DNA of 64,000 nt from Linum tenue (taxonomy: Eukaryota > Streptophyta > Magnoliopsida > Malpighiales > Linaceae). Of this stretch, positions 34,704 through 46,649 are shown in pieces. Positions within the stretch are counted from its first letter, which is position 1, and every line of letters begins with the position of its first letter. The stretch lies in contig CAMGYJ010000004.1 in NCBI GenBank assembly GCA_946122785.1, positions 15,522,150 to 15,586,149 on the forward strand, in the 5' to 3' direction. Below the pieces are notes generated by a model. The model worked only from the letters and a program-made list of their open reading frames with translations, ran no database searches and was not told where the DNA came from. The position numbers and the translations under genes were made by a program.

Positions 34704-37478
34704 ATGGATTATCTGTACCTGGTTTCCACACCATCTGTCAATGTGTTTGGTGCTGCCACAACGACAACTCAATCCATCACTTCTTCATGTACAGCAAAAA
34801 CTACGGTCCTCGGTGCTGCTAGAGTGCAGCATGAGGGTCGAAATCAGGATGCAGCTGAAGATAATGGTTCTGGTGGCTTGATTGATCAGAAGGGATGCAA
34901 GGAGATGAGTCCATCAGGGAATAAGGTCACGAGGAAGAGTTTGAAGAGGAAAACAAGAAGGAAGGTGAAACGGAACATGCAGAGTCATCATGTGTCATCA
35001 CCCTATGATACTTCTGCCGGCTCGAGTGTCCTAGAAGTACAGTTGGAAGAGTCATGTGGAAGGTTGGCTGCTGAAATATCACTCGCAGAATGCAACATCA
35101 ACAGCAAAACTGAAGGAGGTGACATCATGATCAAGGCAGTCAGCTTCCGTAAACCTCAAAAGAAAAGTAGAGGCCAGCTTACTGCTGCTCTGCCTTCTGC
35201 ATCAAAGAAGGGTGCGTCTGCCATGACAAAAGCTGGAACCACTGTGGCACTGAGTTTGCGTCATCAAACAGGAAAGGAAAATAGCTACTCCGTGTGGCAG
35301 AAGGTTCAAAGGAATGAATTGGGTGATTCTGATGCAGAAAAGATTGGTCTTGCGTTGAAAGAGGATGCTTCATTTAAAAGGAACTATGTTGATGTGTCTA
35401 AAGTAAGCACACCATCCAGATTAGAAGATAGAAGGCAGGCAAAACACAAGGCTCCCAAGAAGCTGAAAAGGAGAATTCTGCACTTGAAACGAGATATATG
35501 CAGCAACTGCCGTGGCTTGAGAGTCTCATGCCCCCACAAGTTTGGTCTCAATGGTCAAAACATGGTAAAATGTGTTCCGAAGCTGTCTTATAAGAACGGG
35601 TACCCCAAGTCTGGGTTCCAGGCCCTCGGACTTGAGTATGTCAATTCTCAACCAACAGATCATGCCCCACAAGTTGCAAGAGATGACGCATCGGATCTTG
35701 CTAAAACTGGCAACGATCCCGAGTATAGTATGACAGAGAACTTCACTGAGAGTCAGGATACATCATTGTTGGAGTTGTGCAACTCCTTGAATGAAAATGA
35801 ACTTCAGGTGGAAGAGCACCCAGTTTCCATACCTCAAGCTTCGCCCAGCAATAAGGTTAACCAAACAACCAAAGAAGTTGAAACTGCAGACTTCAACAAG
35901 CAGAGCCATAGCTCCTCTGGGTCTATTCTGCAGAAGTGGATACCCGTTGGGGTAAGGGAACCAGAGTTCACCTCTTCTCATGGATTGGAGAAGACGACAG
36001 TTGCCACGGATTCCCCAGATCAAGTTTCTGAAGATGATGACATTTCTAATAGAGAGGAATGTGATCAAAAGATGGGCAATTCAGATGATTCTAGATTAGA
36101 GCAAGTTAATCAGGGTGTAGCTAATACATGCGTAGTCATCTCATCCCGTCTTCAGGAGCTAACTACTTCTGAAGTTGTGGGTTGGGAGGGGATACTGAAA
36201 GCGGTACATGACACATTTGAGATGCAACTGGCATCTGAAGCCATAGAGGTTGCGACAGGATGTCCAATAGCAGAGTTTGAAAGACTTCTTCATTCATCTT
36301 CTCCAAGCTGTCAAACCCGGTCACTCGACCAAGTTTGTCATACTCCACTTGACAGTGACGAGACACCTAACATTTCGCTCCAATCTTTATGGCAGTGGTA
36401 CGAGAGGCATGGGATATATGGCTTAGAAGTCAGAGCAGAAGATCATCGCAACTCGAATAGATTAGGGATTGATAAACTTTCATTCAGTGCTTACTTTGTC
36501 CCCTTTCTATCAGCGGTTCAGTTGTTCGGGAAGAGTGAAGGGAAAGCTGATACACAGAACAATGACTCACTCCATCTTGTTTCTAAAACTTCAACTGGGC
36601 ATAAGGCATGGAGAAATGATGCAGAGCTCTTGTTCGAGTACTTCGAATCAGAAAGGCCTCAACTAAGGCAACCACTATATGAGAAGTAAGAAAACAATCC
36701 CACTAATAAATATCAAATATTGCTCTCCAATATTTTATCAGCTTTATAGTGTTTCTTTTCATCCTCGAATTCAGGATACATGAACTCGCCAGAGCTGATG
36801 ACCTTGCAGGGCGCAAAATGTTCGGGAACCCATCTACTTTGGTCTCTATGAATCTACCAGAGCTACACAAAAAATCCTGGTAATAAAAACAGTACCTGTA
36901 TATGATCGGATGGCTTTCACTTTCAAAGATATCTTCATTGCACTAAGCTAGTGCACCAGAGAGTGATTTTCCTCACAGATCTCTAACATTGTCAGGTTTT
37001 CGGTGGCATGGTACCCAATATACAAGATACCAGACGGAAGCTTACGAGCTGCATTCTTGACATACCACTCATTCGGACATTTGGTAGAAAGAAGATCCAA
37101 ATTTGGTTCTCCAACCATGGTTTGCCCAGTTGTGGGTCTCCAGAGTTATAATGCTCAGGTGACTATAAGACGCAGCTTCTGTGGAAATCACAGTGGTCTT
37201 TCTTACTTCTTTCGACAGTCTATCGGCATACGATCTAAAAGAATGAATTTTGATCTGAGCAGGAAGAATGTTGGTTTCAACCACGGCACAGTGCCATGGA
37301 TTTCCAGATGACAGAAGAAGGGATGTTGGAACCTAGTCAAGTCCTGAAAGAGAGGTTGAGAACACTTCAAGAGACGGCAAGTTGCATGGCTAGAGCCTCA
37401 GTAAACAAAGGTGATGAGAACTTAGTGAAGAATTGGCATCCTGACTACGAGTTCTTCCACTCCAGGCAATTCTACTAG
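34704..37478 (+). CDS. DUF789-family plant protein, four-exon model
   Basis: Exons as inferred: 34704-36685, 36775-36879, 36996-37158, 37308-37478; all introns GT-AG and phases consistent; about 806 residues. The last intron is the least certain, since without it the frame ends at about 37311. The long N-terminal part is basic and low-complexity, with a likely nuclear signal (KSLKRKTRRKVKR) and a Cys cluster (CSNCRGLRVSCPHK). The DUF789 core starts near LQSLWQWYERHGIYGLE in exon 1, followed by LSFSAYFVPFLSAVQLF. It continues in exons 2-4 with VAWYPIYKIPDGSLRAAFLT, then VCPVVGLQSYNAQ and VLKERLRTLQETAS. The family's biochemical role is unknown. The true start may lie upstream: the frame is open without an ATG back to 34560 (including QQRIKHREKCYR), so 34704 is the first in-frame ATG and not a proven start. 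Confidence 0.85.
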
Positions 37479-38251
37479 AGGAGTTTGTGTTGATGCAAGT
37501 GTTCCAAATACTACTTTTGTGTGTGTTAAATAGTTTAGAGCTCAGGAAAGAGGCAAATAGAGCCTCTCCTTTCTTAAAATTTGAATTTCTTTTTTCTTCT
37601 TTTGCTTTATTTAGATTAACACTAGTTAACATGCACAAATATTCGACTATCATTTTTCTGTAATTATGATTGTCAAAAGCTTGTTAGATTCATAAATGTT
37701 AATATGTCACTACTCACTAGTAAGGTAATCAATTGACGTTAAATTATGATGTACAAGGTTATCTTGATTGTAAATATTTGTACAAAAGGTTGCTTGTTAG
37801 ATTGGATGTATTGATACAGTTCGAGTCGCTTTATCTCCGCATCCCTACTAAAAGGGTTTAGTTTAACCCTAGTGACGACAAACACACAATTTCAAGTGCA
37901 ATGTCTCATCTATTAACATTTTAACGGTCTGTATCAAATGCTGAAACATTCATGTTACAACTGATAAACTGGACACTGAAAATCTTAGGAAGAGCACTGA
38001 TGAATAGACAACTCAATGATGGTATTCTCAATGTGTACAGGAAGGTTAACACGAATCATTTCCCTCTGCCACGTGCTGTGAGATTCATTAACTGGGATTT
38101 GATGCCTTTGTCTACATGGAAAGTAATCAGGGATGGCTGACTTACTTCGCATCTGCTGTGTAAATAGGAGCAAGTTCACTTTCCTTAAGAAGACTAGAAG
38201 ACTTTTAGATTGCAGGTATTCCAAGGATGATAGCGCTTGTTTTATGATTCC
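37479..38251. other. Short intergenic space between convergent genes
   Basis: Holds the 3' ends of the DUF789 gene (from the left) and RHL1 (from the right). Only A/T-rich sequence; no gene-like ORF. Confidence 0.7.
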
Positions 38252-41200
38252 TCAGCCTTCCCAATCTTCATCACTTCCTCCCTCATCCTGATACGAAATA
38301 TAAACAGACATATAACATATTAGAAACAACAAGTGCAGTGATCCCAAGACATCATCACATGGTGAATGCAGAATCTCATCGTGAATAAAACATTCGAGGC
38401 ACAGGAACATGATATATGGGGAAGTTACTTTCGACAAATAATTTTGTTCAAATGACACGCATTAGTGGAACTACACTGTTCAAATGGTATATGTTTACAA
38501 CAGAGCGTGGGGCTCACTTTTGAAACAAACTTCTGCAATTGAAGGGAGTGTAAGAGTTATTTTAACAGAATATCTCACCTGTGAGGAGCTCGAGAATTCT
38601 TCAATATCGTCTTCTTCAGTCTGCAAGGTTGATTAAAGAAATTATGTGTTGTTAACAGCTTTCAGTATATCCACCTATCCCCAAATAGGCCCCTCTATAT
38701 TTATTTTCAGCCCAAACAAAACAACGCCCAAGTCTTAGAATACAGACTTTACCTCATGTACTGTTTTCTTCGCCTTCAATCCTGAACCTAGAACAACATC
38801 AAAATTAGCAAATAATATCAGAGTACATTACAAACATTTCACCTTTGAATGAAAGTTTCCTATACATCAAACATCAGATTAGTGTAAATGTGTGCGCATA
38901 CGCATGAGAAAGATCACATGAAGATAACAAGACACAAGATAGAGACCTGATTTTTCTACTTGAGTCACTTTTCCCTTTTTCTTCGATCCATCAGCCTGCA
39001 AACAGGAACCTCGATAAGTCAAACGAACGTGACAGAGCAAGTCACGGTTTTCCAATAGCTTCCAGACAAGGGTCACTGTTGGAGACAGAAATTGTAGGAG
39101 AAACAAGAGGAAAAAGAAAAGGAGAAAAGCTATTGCTCACCAGATCAGCCTTTCTTTTTGAAGTTCTATGCTCTGAGTTATTTCCAGAAGGTGGGAAGAA
39201 AAAGTGAGAAAGGGGTAATTGAATGAATCATAAAGGAACAAGAAAGAAAACCCTTTATCAGTATGGATTTCTAATATCTAAGTTTCTTCAGTGAACAAAG
39301 CAAATATCATTAAGCAGAAACCTTTTGAAGATGATGTTTTCCGTGAATCCTTTGGAGTATCCTGGCAAACAGGAAAAATCATTCTAAGATAACAAAGGTA
39401 TAGCTCAACATGGTAATTCTGTTGGAGAAGAGCTAACCAGAGTAGCACAAAGGAAAACACTTAGGATATCCCAAAAAGAGTTGATACTTTATTTAAAGAA
39501 TTTTATAAGGTTTCTGATTTTGACAAGCTTCATAATTTCTTAAACCATTTTCACTACAATATGGAGACTGTATGTGCAAAGAGACAAAGACAAGTTTGAG
39601 ATCCAGTTTTCTTCTAGATCAATAGAAAAATTCAAAAACCAAGACAAGATCCAGAAACACAAGCAAGCAGAAATATGTCTTACCTTCTCATCCACACTTT
39701 TTTTCCCCTGCATTTTGCTGAATAATGTAGATAGGGTAACTTGAACTAGTGAGCCAGGATTAGTGCATGAGGCTTCATTGGACTTTGCTGCAGGAACAGT
39801 GGGCTTGGATAATTTATTGGGTTTCAACTCTGATTTTTCAGATGGTCGAACTGGAGAAGAAATTCCAACTTCTTCAGATTCCTGGCAATTAGTATTGTTA
39901 AAGGAAGTACTTAGTTTTACCTATACCATTTGTAAAACAGACATCACAAGTATAGATAATAAATCATGCCAAATAAAAATAATAGTACAACAGAACTTCA
40001 AGACCAGTTGGTTGCCTACTTTTCTTTCTTCTTCCTCCTCTTCTTCCTCTTCTTCTTCATCCTTAGATAGGCCAGTGTCATCTTCTGCAGAACCACCGCC
40101 AGAAGAAAACTCAACGTACCTGATTTAGGAAACCATAAAGATCAGCAGAATGCATGGTTTGCTCAAACTAACATAAGGACTTATTTCCTTATGAATGATC
40201 AAGAGGAGCCAGCTTATTTGTAATGGAAGCAACAGAACAGAGGGAGAAATACTTGTGTAGCTTTAATCAGCATCAAGGATAACATAGAAATAATAATTTG
40301 CAGATATGCAGCTTCTGATACTTTACAAAAACATCCAACACTAGATCCACACATAAGTAAAGAGGATCTGCATATAATTGATCATAGGGACATCAAAGGA
40401 TAGTTACTACAAATCAGAAAGTCACAATTTTCTTATGTGAAAAACACGGTCATTATCTGATCTTTAAGTTAGACAGAAAGGTCAAAACTATTTTACTTTC
40501 ACAATACCATTCCAAGCCGGCGAAGAATGGATTCATAGCTCTCAGGTTTGGTCACTAAGGAGCTAAATCATTGCCTGGATACTTACGGAAGATATCAGCA
40601 GTTATAAAAAAAAAAGGCTTGACTTTCTAGTATGTATCCTAGCATTTGAAATGATTACAACTCCTGCTTCAACTTAGTTCCTCCAGTCCGTAGCATAAAA
40701 ATCTACCTAAGAGAATAAGCTCCAATCAGCTGAGAAGGAATGTTTGAGAAGGACTAGCAGAGCCCTGATACTGACCAGTTATAATTATATTATGCCACAA
40801 AACTGAATTTTTATGGCAAGAAATGTGTCTTTCTACCAGACCAACTATAAGAAAAAGGCGAGAAGCAGGGAATTCATTGTATAAACTCTATGAATCACCT
40901 ACCAATCTATATTTTGTGTAAATTAGGATACGTAGAGGCAGATACATTCCAATATTCCATGACTCATCACCTGCATAATGGCCTGGAATAGCCCTTTCAT
41001 CTTACGTATTTCATCAAGGAACTGAAATAAATTTGCAGGGGATAATATCTACCAGCACTAGACTATCATTGACATCTCTCGTAACTAGATATCAGCTACT
41101 CCTTACTAATGGCATCACTTGATCAGTTTGAACTCATGTTCGAAATAGTACCTAACCAAACATGTATTTCCAAGGAACATCATCTGTTTTATCTCACATA

Positions 41201-42746
41201 AAGAATGGTCATTCTCATTCTCTCAGTATCAAACAACATTCGGAACAATAACAATCCTAAGGTGAGAAAACAACACAAGAGACTGACAGCACCTGATTTT
41301 CTTTTGGGCAGTTCGCTCAGAATGCCGTATAGGTGTAACTTCCTTCAAATCCATAGCACCAGAACCATCCATTTCAATATCAGATTCTGAAGAATCTTCT
41401 TCTGCATGCTTTGCTTCATTTGTATTAACAATCTTCTTATTCATTGGCTCAGCACCAGCTCCACCTTGAAAGTCATATTCAACTTTCTGCAGCTAATACA
41501 AACCAGTTCGATAACAGGTCAAATGGATTAATCATTTAGTTCCCTTCTCAAAAACCACATTAACAACATAGCTTGAAATGCCTACCATGGAAATAGACCA
41601 ACCTGAATCAGTTCCTTGGGAAAATCAAGCCGGGATTCTTCAGGGTTCTCTTCTTTTGTTCCAATCCACCAAGAATCAGCAAACACAATCTATGAAACAA
41701 ATATATCCAAGTGACAGTTGTTAAAGCCAGGAAAGCAATTAGAAATGAAGCCATGAATCTGGAATCATGTGTAGGTATATCAATATCCACTGCTTCACAC
41801 TTGATCACCAGCTCAAATTATAGAAAGAGAGGAAGTTAAACAGAAAATGGACAGATGCAAAAAGAAAAGTATGTACAAATGAAACTAACCATGTTATCAA
41901 AGTAGTCCTCGCACATCACATTCTTCCCACCCCTTGAGAACTGTAAAGTTAAGTATCTGTTCTTCGGGTAGATGATGGTTCCAAACAACTTCATCCGACC
42001 CTACAAACAAAACCTAAACATTCTCAGAACAGAACTTGACAACCATTCATATGAACAAAACCTACAAGTTCTCTAAGCTAAAGCTCCTTCAATCAGTACT
42101 CTTAGAGAAAGAATTTAAATCCCATGAAGAACTAGCTCAGTTTCAGCAACAAAGACAAACCCCGTGTTCACTGTCCAGTCAACCAAAAGGAACATGACGT
42201 TGACCATTCTAGTCCTAGTCTTACAACCTTCCAATGTAACAGTTCAGAAAAGACGATTGGCTACAATTCCTGGTACATCTACAGTACAGGGATTCTCTTG
42301 TGTTAGTGTGGTCACGATTCTATAATTCCAAACTTGGACTATGATCTGGCACATCACTGAGCTTGGCCAAAGTGCAACAAAAGGAAAAAATAAGACACGA
42401 GCTAGCGAGGAAAAATCAAAGCCAATGGGGGAACCTGAGGGAAATCAAGGTAGAGAATAGGGTTTTTAGTCCCCAAATCTTTGAGCTCGCCAACTTTGCC
42501 CCCAGTAATTGGAGCCATCAGACCAGGAAACGAGAAGAGAAAGCGGTTCTTCCTCTGCGACTTGCGCAGAATGTCCTTGCCGTGGTGTTTCGCCACAGTC
42601 TTGGCGGGGGCGAGCGGCGCATAGTTGTTGGCCGGAGTCGCCGCCAGCTGGTTGTTGGAGAATGCGAGCTTCTTCAATCGCTTCCGCTCTAAAGCCTCCG
42701 GGTTCTGACTTTGCTCCGCCGAAGCTTTCTTTGAAGCTCTCACCAT
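38252..42746 (-). CDS. RHL1: RHL1 (ROOT HAIRLESS 1), plant topoisomerase VI subunit
   Basis: Twelve exons, all GT-AG with matching phases: 42746-42435, 42000-41890, 41689-41603, 41486-41293, 40119-40020, 39881-39684, 39361-39322, 39172-39141, 38995-38947, 38787-38753, 38620-38579, 38287-38252; about 411 residues. The conserved N-terminal half is clear: HHGKDILRKSQRKNRFLF, FSFPGLMAPITGGKVGEL, GRMKLFGTIIYPKNRYLTLQ, SRGGKNVMCEDYFDNM, FADSWWIGTKEENPEESRLD. The C-terminal half is acidic and Lys/Ser-rich, with an unbroken run of Glu (SKDEEEE..., exon 5) and VQVTLSTLFSKMQ. In Arabidopsis RHL1 is a nuclear DNA-binding component of the plant topoisomerase VI complex, needed for endoreduplication and root-hair and trichome growth. 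The start is the MVRASKK ATG; 15 further in-frame codons upstream are less likely. Intron 4 (40120-41292) is about 1.2 kb. Confidence 0.93.
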
Positions 42747-42957
42747 GGTTAGCAGTGAAGATGGATCGGAATTCGGAAATGGCTCTCTCACTCACCGAGG
42801 AACTGAGAGTAGCGGAGGTGAGAATCACACGCAGCTTCCGCTTTTCGTGCTGCTGCTGTTGCAGAAACAAGAAAGGCGGGACTTCGCACCGTATTTCCTG
42901 TTTTCGCTTTTCCCTCTGATTTGTTGAGGGATTTTTTTTTTAGAGTTACTAATAATT
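42747..42957 (-). promoter_or_regulatory. RHL1 5' UTR and proximal promoter
   Basis: About 210 bp between the RHL1 start codon and the first transposon insertion, pyrimidine-rich on the minus strand near 42860-42920. No TATA box is evident. The core promoter either lies here or is supplied partly by the adjacent MITE and MULE sequence. This is an inference from position only. Confidence 0.4.
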
Positions 42958-43326
42958 TAGGGCTGTCAATTTGGATAACCAAACCATTAGCATGAAAACC
43001 AAAAACCAAAAACCAAAAACGGTATATTTACAAAAAAACCAAAACCAAAATCATTAAGAGGCTTATTGGTTTTTGGATAACCATAAACCGATAAGCTCCT
43101 TAATGATTTCGATAAACCAAAAGCCAAAAATATGGTTGACTTCAAAAAAATCAGGGGTCCTTCAAGAAAACATGGGTCCTTATCGGTTTATTGGTTTTTT
43201 TATTTTAACCGAAACCAAAACCATTCATATGCTAAATGGTTTAAAACCGAAAAACCAAAACTGTTAACCTTTTAAGGGTTTGGTTTTGGTTAAAACCGAA
43301 AAACCAAAACCAAATTGACAGCCCTA
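42958..43326. mobile_element. hAT-like MITE, ~369 bp
   Basis: Termini TAGGGCTGTCAATTTGG and its inverse CCAAATTGACAGCCCTA are perfect over 17 bp. The inside is dominated by AAACCAAAACC/GGTTTTTGG words in both orientations, so the whole unit can fold back. GTTACT flanks at 42945-42950 and 43327-43332, with imperfect continuation (AA versus TT). The 8-bp duplication of hAT elements is therefore probable but eroded, and the left edge may be 42951. Confidence 0.8.
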
Positions 43327-43348
43327 GTTACTTTTTTCGTTCTAAATA

Positions 43349-45004
43349 GGGCAAATACAATATAATATCCATAACTATTATGTATCGGGGATTTATATCC
43401 GCAACTATCAATATACAAAGTATTATCCAAAATTACTGTTTCGCGTAATTAAATGGATAGAACCCCATTATCGTGAGTTTAATTGTAACGGTGCCGGACA
43501 CGTCAGCCGCCTCGTAGGATTCCAAGTAGGATTTCAATTAAGTACTAATTTTATTAACTTTCTTACCCCTTTTCATTTCAAATGTTCCCCCAAAATCCTA
43601 GGGTTGGCTCCATACGACAGAGACGAAGTGAGGAAAGGTCGCCGCCACCGTCATTGCGACCTTCACCACCGTCGCTTCCCGCCGTCGCTTCCCACCGTCT
43701 CGACTTTCACCGCCGTCGCTTCCCACCGTCGCGACCTTAACCGCCGTCGCTTCTCCCCCGTTTCACAGCTTGTTCGATTGAGGAACCCTCCTAGTCCAGG
43801 GAAGAAGACTGGTTCGATCGAGGAACCGTTTGTCTTCAAATCGCGAGGGTAAGTTCTTCTATTAACCCTGCCCCTGTCTACCTCTTTCCATCGCCAACTG
43901 GTTGGAATTAGGAAAAGGTTGTGCTAAAACCCCAGTTTGATACACGAATGGAATGTTTCTTTTCAGTAGGAAGAATAATGTCGGCATTGGAGGGATCTTC
44001 TGGTTCAGCCAACACAAATGACGTTGTCGGGCCGCTGTGCCATTGTAACAAACCCTGCATCGTGAACAAGTCTGGTACTAGTAGGAATCCAGGAAGGCAG
44101 TTTTACTGTTGTCAAAATTGGAAGGTAATTGTCTTTGTTGTGACGTTTGGGTTTGTTTACCTATGACCTTCATCTTAGTAATAGGTTTCTTTTCATTTGT
44201 AGACGAATGATTGTCGGTTCCTCCTATGGGTGGATAAGTATATGAGAAGGAATGGATCAGTGTGGTCTACACATGATGATGAGACAGTTGGTCTTAAGGC
44301 AAAACTTATGGAAGTGGAAGCAAGCAACAACAAGTTGTTAGAAGAGTTGAGTAGAATGAGAGAAAGTCATGCAAGGTTGGTTTCCGAGCTGAGCAGAATG
44401 AGCAACATTATCTCTAGCTTTGACACGAAGATAACAAGGTTGATGTACTGTCTAATTGGTGTCATAGTTTACGCTGCATTCTGTAGATTCCAGGGAGTTT
44501 GAGGTGTAGGAAGTCTCGCGAATCGTCCAGTCTCCTCTGCCGCGTCGATTACACTTCCTCTGGCGCGGGAAAACTATGCGATTTCGTCGGATGAAGTGGG
44601 GGCGGGGGGACTCTGGCAATGGCAGTCTCGCCGCCACGCCTGCAAGACGGTGAGTGGCTCATCGGCGACTTTGGGTCATCGCAGACGAAGGGGGAGATAG
44701 GATGGACAGATGAGAGAAGAAGGGGTTTAGGATAAGAATCGGGTGAGTGGATGTGAGAGGAGGGGAGGATATTTGCTTTATTTTTTAATTTTTATGTTAT
44801 TTATTATTATTATATAATCAATTCCACCTGGGATGCCATGTTCTCCCTTCCACCTCAGCTTTTTTTGCCAGGTCAGCATTGCAGAAAGACATTCTAACAG
44901 GGTATTAACGGACAATTAACGATTGGATAATACTTTGTATATTGATAGTTGCGGATATAAATCCCCGATACATAATAGTTATGGATATTATATTGTATTT
45001 TCCC
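43349..45004. mobile_element. Complete MULE (1,656 bp) with 82-bp TIRs, 9-bp target duplication and an internal gene
   Basis: TIRs 43349-43430 and 44923-45004 match over 82 bp with one mismatch, starting GGGCAAATACAATATAA on the left and GGGAAAATACAATATAA on the right complement. The word TTCTAAATA flanks it exactly (43340-43348 and 45005-45013). Long TIRs with a 9-bp duplication are diagnostic of Mutator-like elements. There is no transposase. The interior holds a GRF zinc-finger gene and GC-rich stretches (43600-43850, 44500-44700) that look like gene-derived sequence, so it may be a Pack-MULE. Confidence 0.92.
43978..44502 (+). CDS. GRF zinc-finger protein with coiled coil and C-terminal membrane segment, inside a MULE
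   Basis: Exons 43978-44124 and 44203-44502, joined in phase 0 by a GT-AG intron; about 148 residues. Residues ~19-60 form a GRF-type zinc finger: CHCNKPC, then NPGRQFYCC, then TNDCRFLLWVDKY. A coiled coil follows (LKAKLMEVEASNNKLLEELS, then repeated LSRM), then a hydrophobic segment near the end (LMYCLIGVIVYAAF) that could be a tail anchor. GRF fingers bind single-stranded nucleic acid in some DNA-repair proteins. In plants many small proteins of this layout are uncharacterised. The ORF is intact and the gene lies wholly between the two TIRs, so the element may carry its own promoter for it. It could instead be a captured host gene copy. Confidence 0.75.
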
Positions 45005-45233
45005 TTCTAAATATTTGAATTTATCGCCCTATAATATATTAAATTATTTTAATATCCTTGATTTAATCTTATGGTTAAGAAAGCCCAAAACAATGATTGC
45101 TAAAGACAGACTCAAAGCTACATAGGAAGGAAATGGGTTTTCTAGAGACAGGCTTGAGAGAGAAAAGCTCTCCCCTCTCTCCTCTTTTCCCCCTCTTTTT
45201 TTTAGCTGTTGTTTTGTCTTTTTTGGGTTTTGA

Positions 45234-46649
45234 ATGGAGCCTCCAGCAGTGGCCACTGTTCCCGACCCAAAACCTCCAGATTCGTCGCCGGCGGCGACTC
45301 CAATTCAACCTAGCAAGAAGGCAAAAGCCTTCTCGAGCGCAGGATTCTCTGGAGAAGGAAGCATGGATTTTGCGGTGGTCACAACACGAGCGGATGACGG
45401 ACATGCATGTGAAGATGAAGGTAATGAAGACGTTGTCGCCTCTGCATCTGAAATGCGACCAGGAGACAACGAAGAACATGGTATGACAGGGGAGGATGGA
45501 GGAACGGATCATCCTTTCTGGGGAGGGGCTCACATTCCTATAAAGATTCAGTCCTTGGCAATCGACCACGCTTTGACCCCTCTGCAGGAGAAGAGCTTAT
45601 GTCTGATGAGCCAGACAACAAAGAAGGAGAAGATGATCCGGAGTGTCCCACCATCCGAGTCAAGAAGGGAACTAATGCCAGAATCCAGAGCCGCTAGAAT
45701 CGAGCTATTACCTTTGGCGTCTTAGGGAAGCACTTCCCCTTTGCCTATGTCCATATGCGTGTTCAAAGAATGTGGGCTAAGACAGGGGGAGTGAAGGTTA
45801 GGGATACTGGCAATGGATACTGTCAGGCGGTGTTTGATTCGCAATTAGATCATGACAGGGCACTTTATGGCGGGCCCTGGACTATCGACGACCATTGCAT
45901 CGTCTCTGAACCATGGAGGCTAGATTTCGATCCCGATTATGATTCAATTAACCACATCTCAGCTTGGGTTAGACTCCCCCGACTTCCACTGGCATACTTT
46001 GATGAGGAGATCCTCACTGATATTGGGAAAAGGCTGGGGGAAATGCATAAAATTGATTACAACACGGCTAACGGCTTCAGAGGAAACTACGCCCGAATTT
46101 GTGTGAGATCGACTTGAGGAAAAAAATTGTCTCTAAGTACCGATTGAAGAGAAGGTTTCGCAGGGTTGAGTATCAAGGATTACATGTTTTTTTTTTTGTG
46201 TGTGTGGGCTATATGGCCACCTCGAGGAGAATTGCCCCACCAAAGCAGCTTCAGGGTGCCCGGAGGGTGAACATAGTACGACCTCCACACTGAAGGAGCA
46301 ACAAACACAGCAAGTCAGGCCTGAAATCCTTGAAGATTTTGGCCCTTGGATGCTAGCGGCAAGACCAAAAAGAAATACGAACCAGATGAAGAGTCGTGTT
46401 AATGAAGGAGCCTCCAAGAAGATCAACACTGCGGAACAAAAGAAGGACAATGGATCTCGTTTTAGTGTGTTGGCTGTCGAGGAAGGAGAGATTGAGACAG
46501 AGGAGCGTATGGATGTTGAATTAACGGTTAGTAGTCCCAGGAGAGGGGATAAGCAAGTTGAGGAAGCTAATGATGACCACCCGACGAAAGGGGAGAGTGG
46601 AATCCGTAGGGACGATTCAGAGGAGAACAAAGAGACATGTGGAACATAA
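45234..46649 (+). pseudogene. LINE ORF1 (DUF4283 plus CCHC knuckle), frameshifted
   Basis: Starts at an ATG at 45234 ([12 protein letters not shown]). A frameshift near 45640 and a TAG near 45703 come before the DUF4283 core in the frame of 45755-46117 ([50 protein letters not shown]). Another shift near 46110 and a poly-T tract near 46188 precede a CCHC knuckle (CGLYGHLEENCP) and a hydrophilic tail ending at 46649. These proteins bind LINE RNA. Confidence 0.8.

Noticed and set aside
42402..42919. Plus-strand ORFs opposite RHL1 exon 1
   Set aside because: Antisense shadows of a well-supported exon with conserved RHL1 sequence and correct splice sites.
43604..43852. Arg/His-rich ORF (82 codons) upstream of the GRF gene as a separate gene
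   Set aside because: Low-complexity repeats of CCGTCGCTTCCC drive the composition; more likely 5' UTR or captured GC-rich DNA in the MULE.
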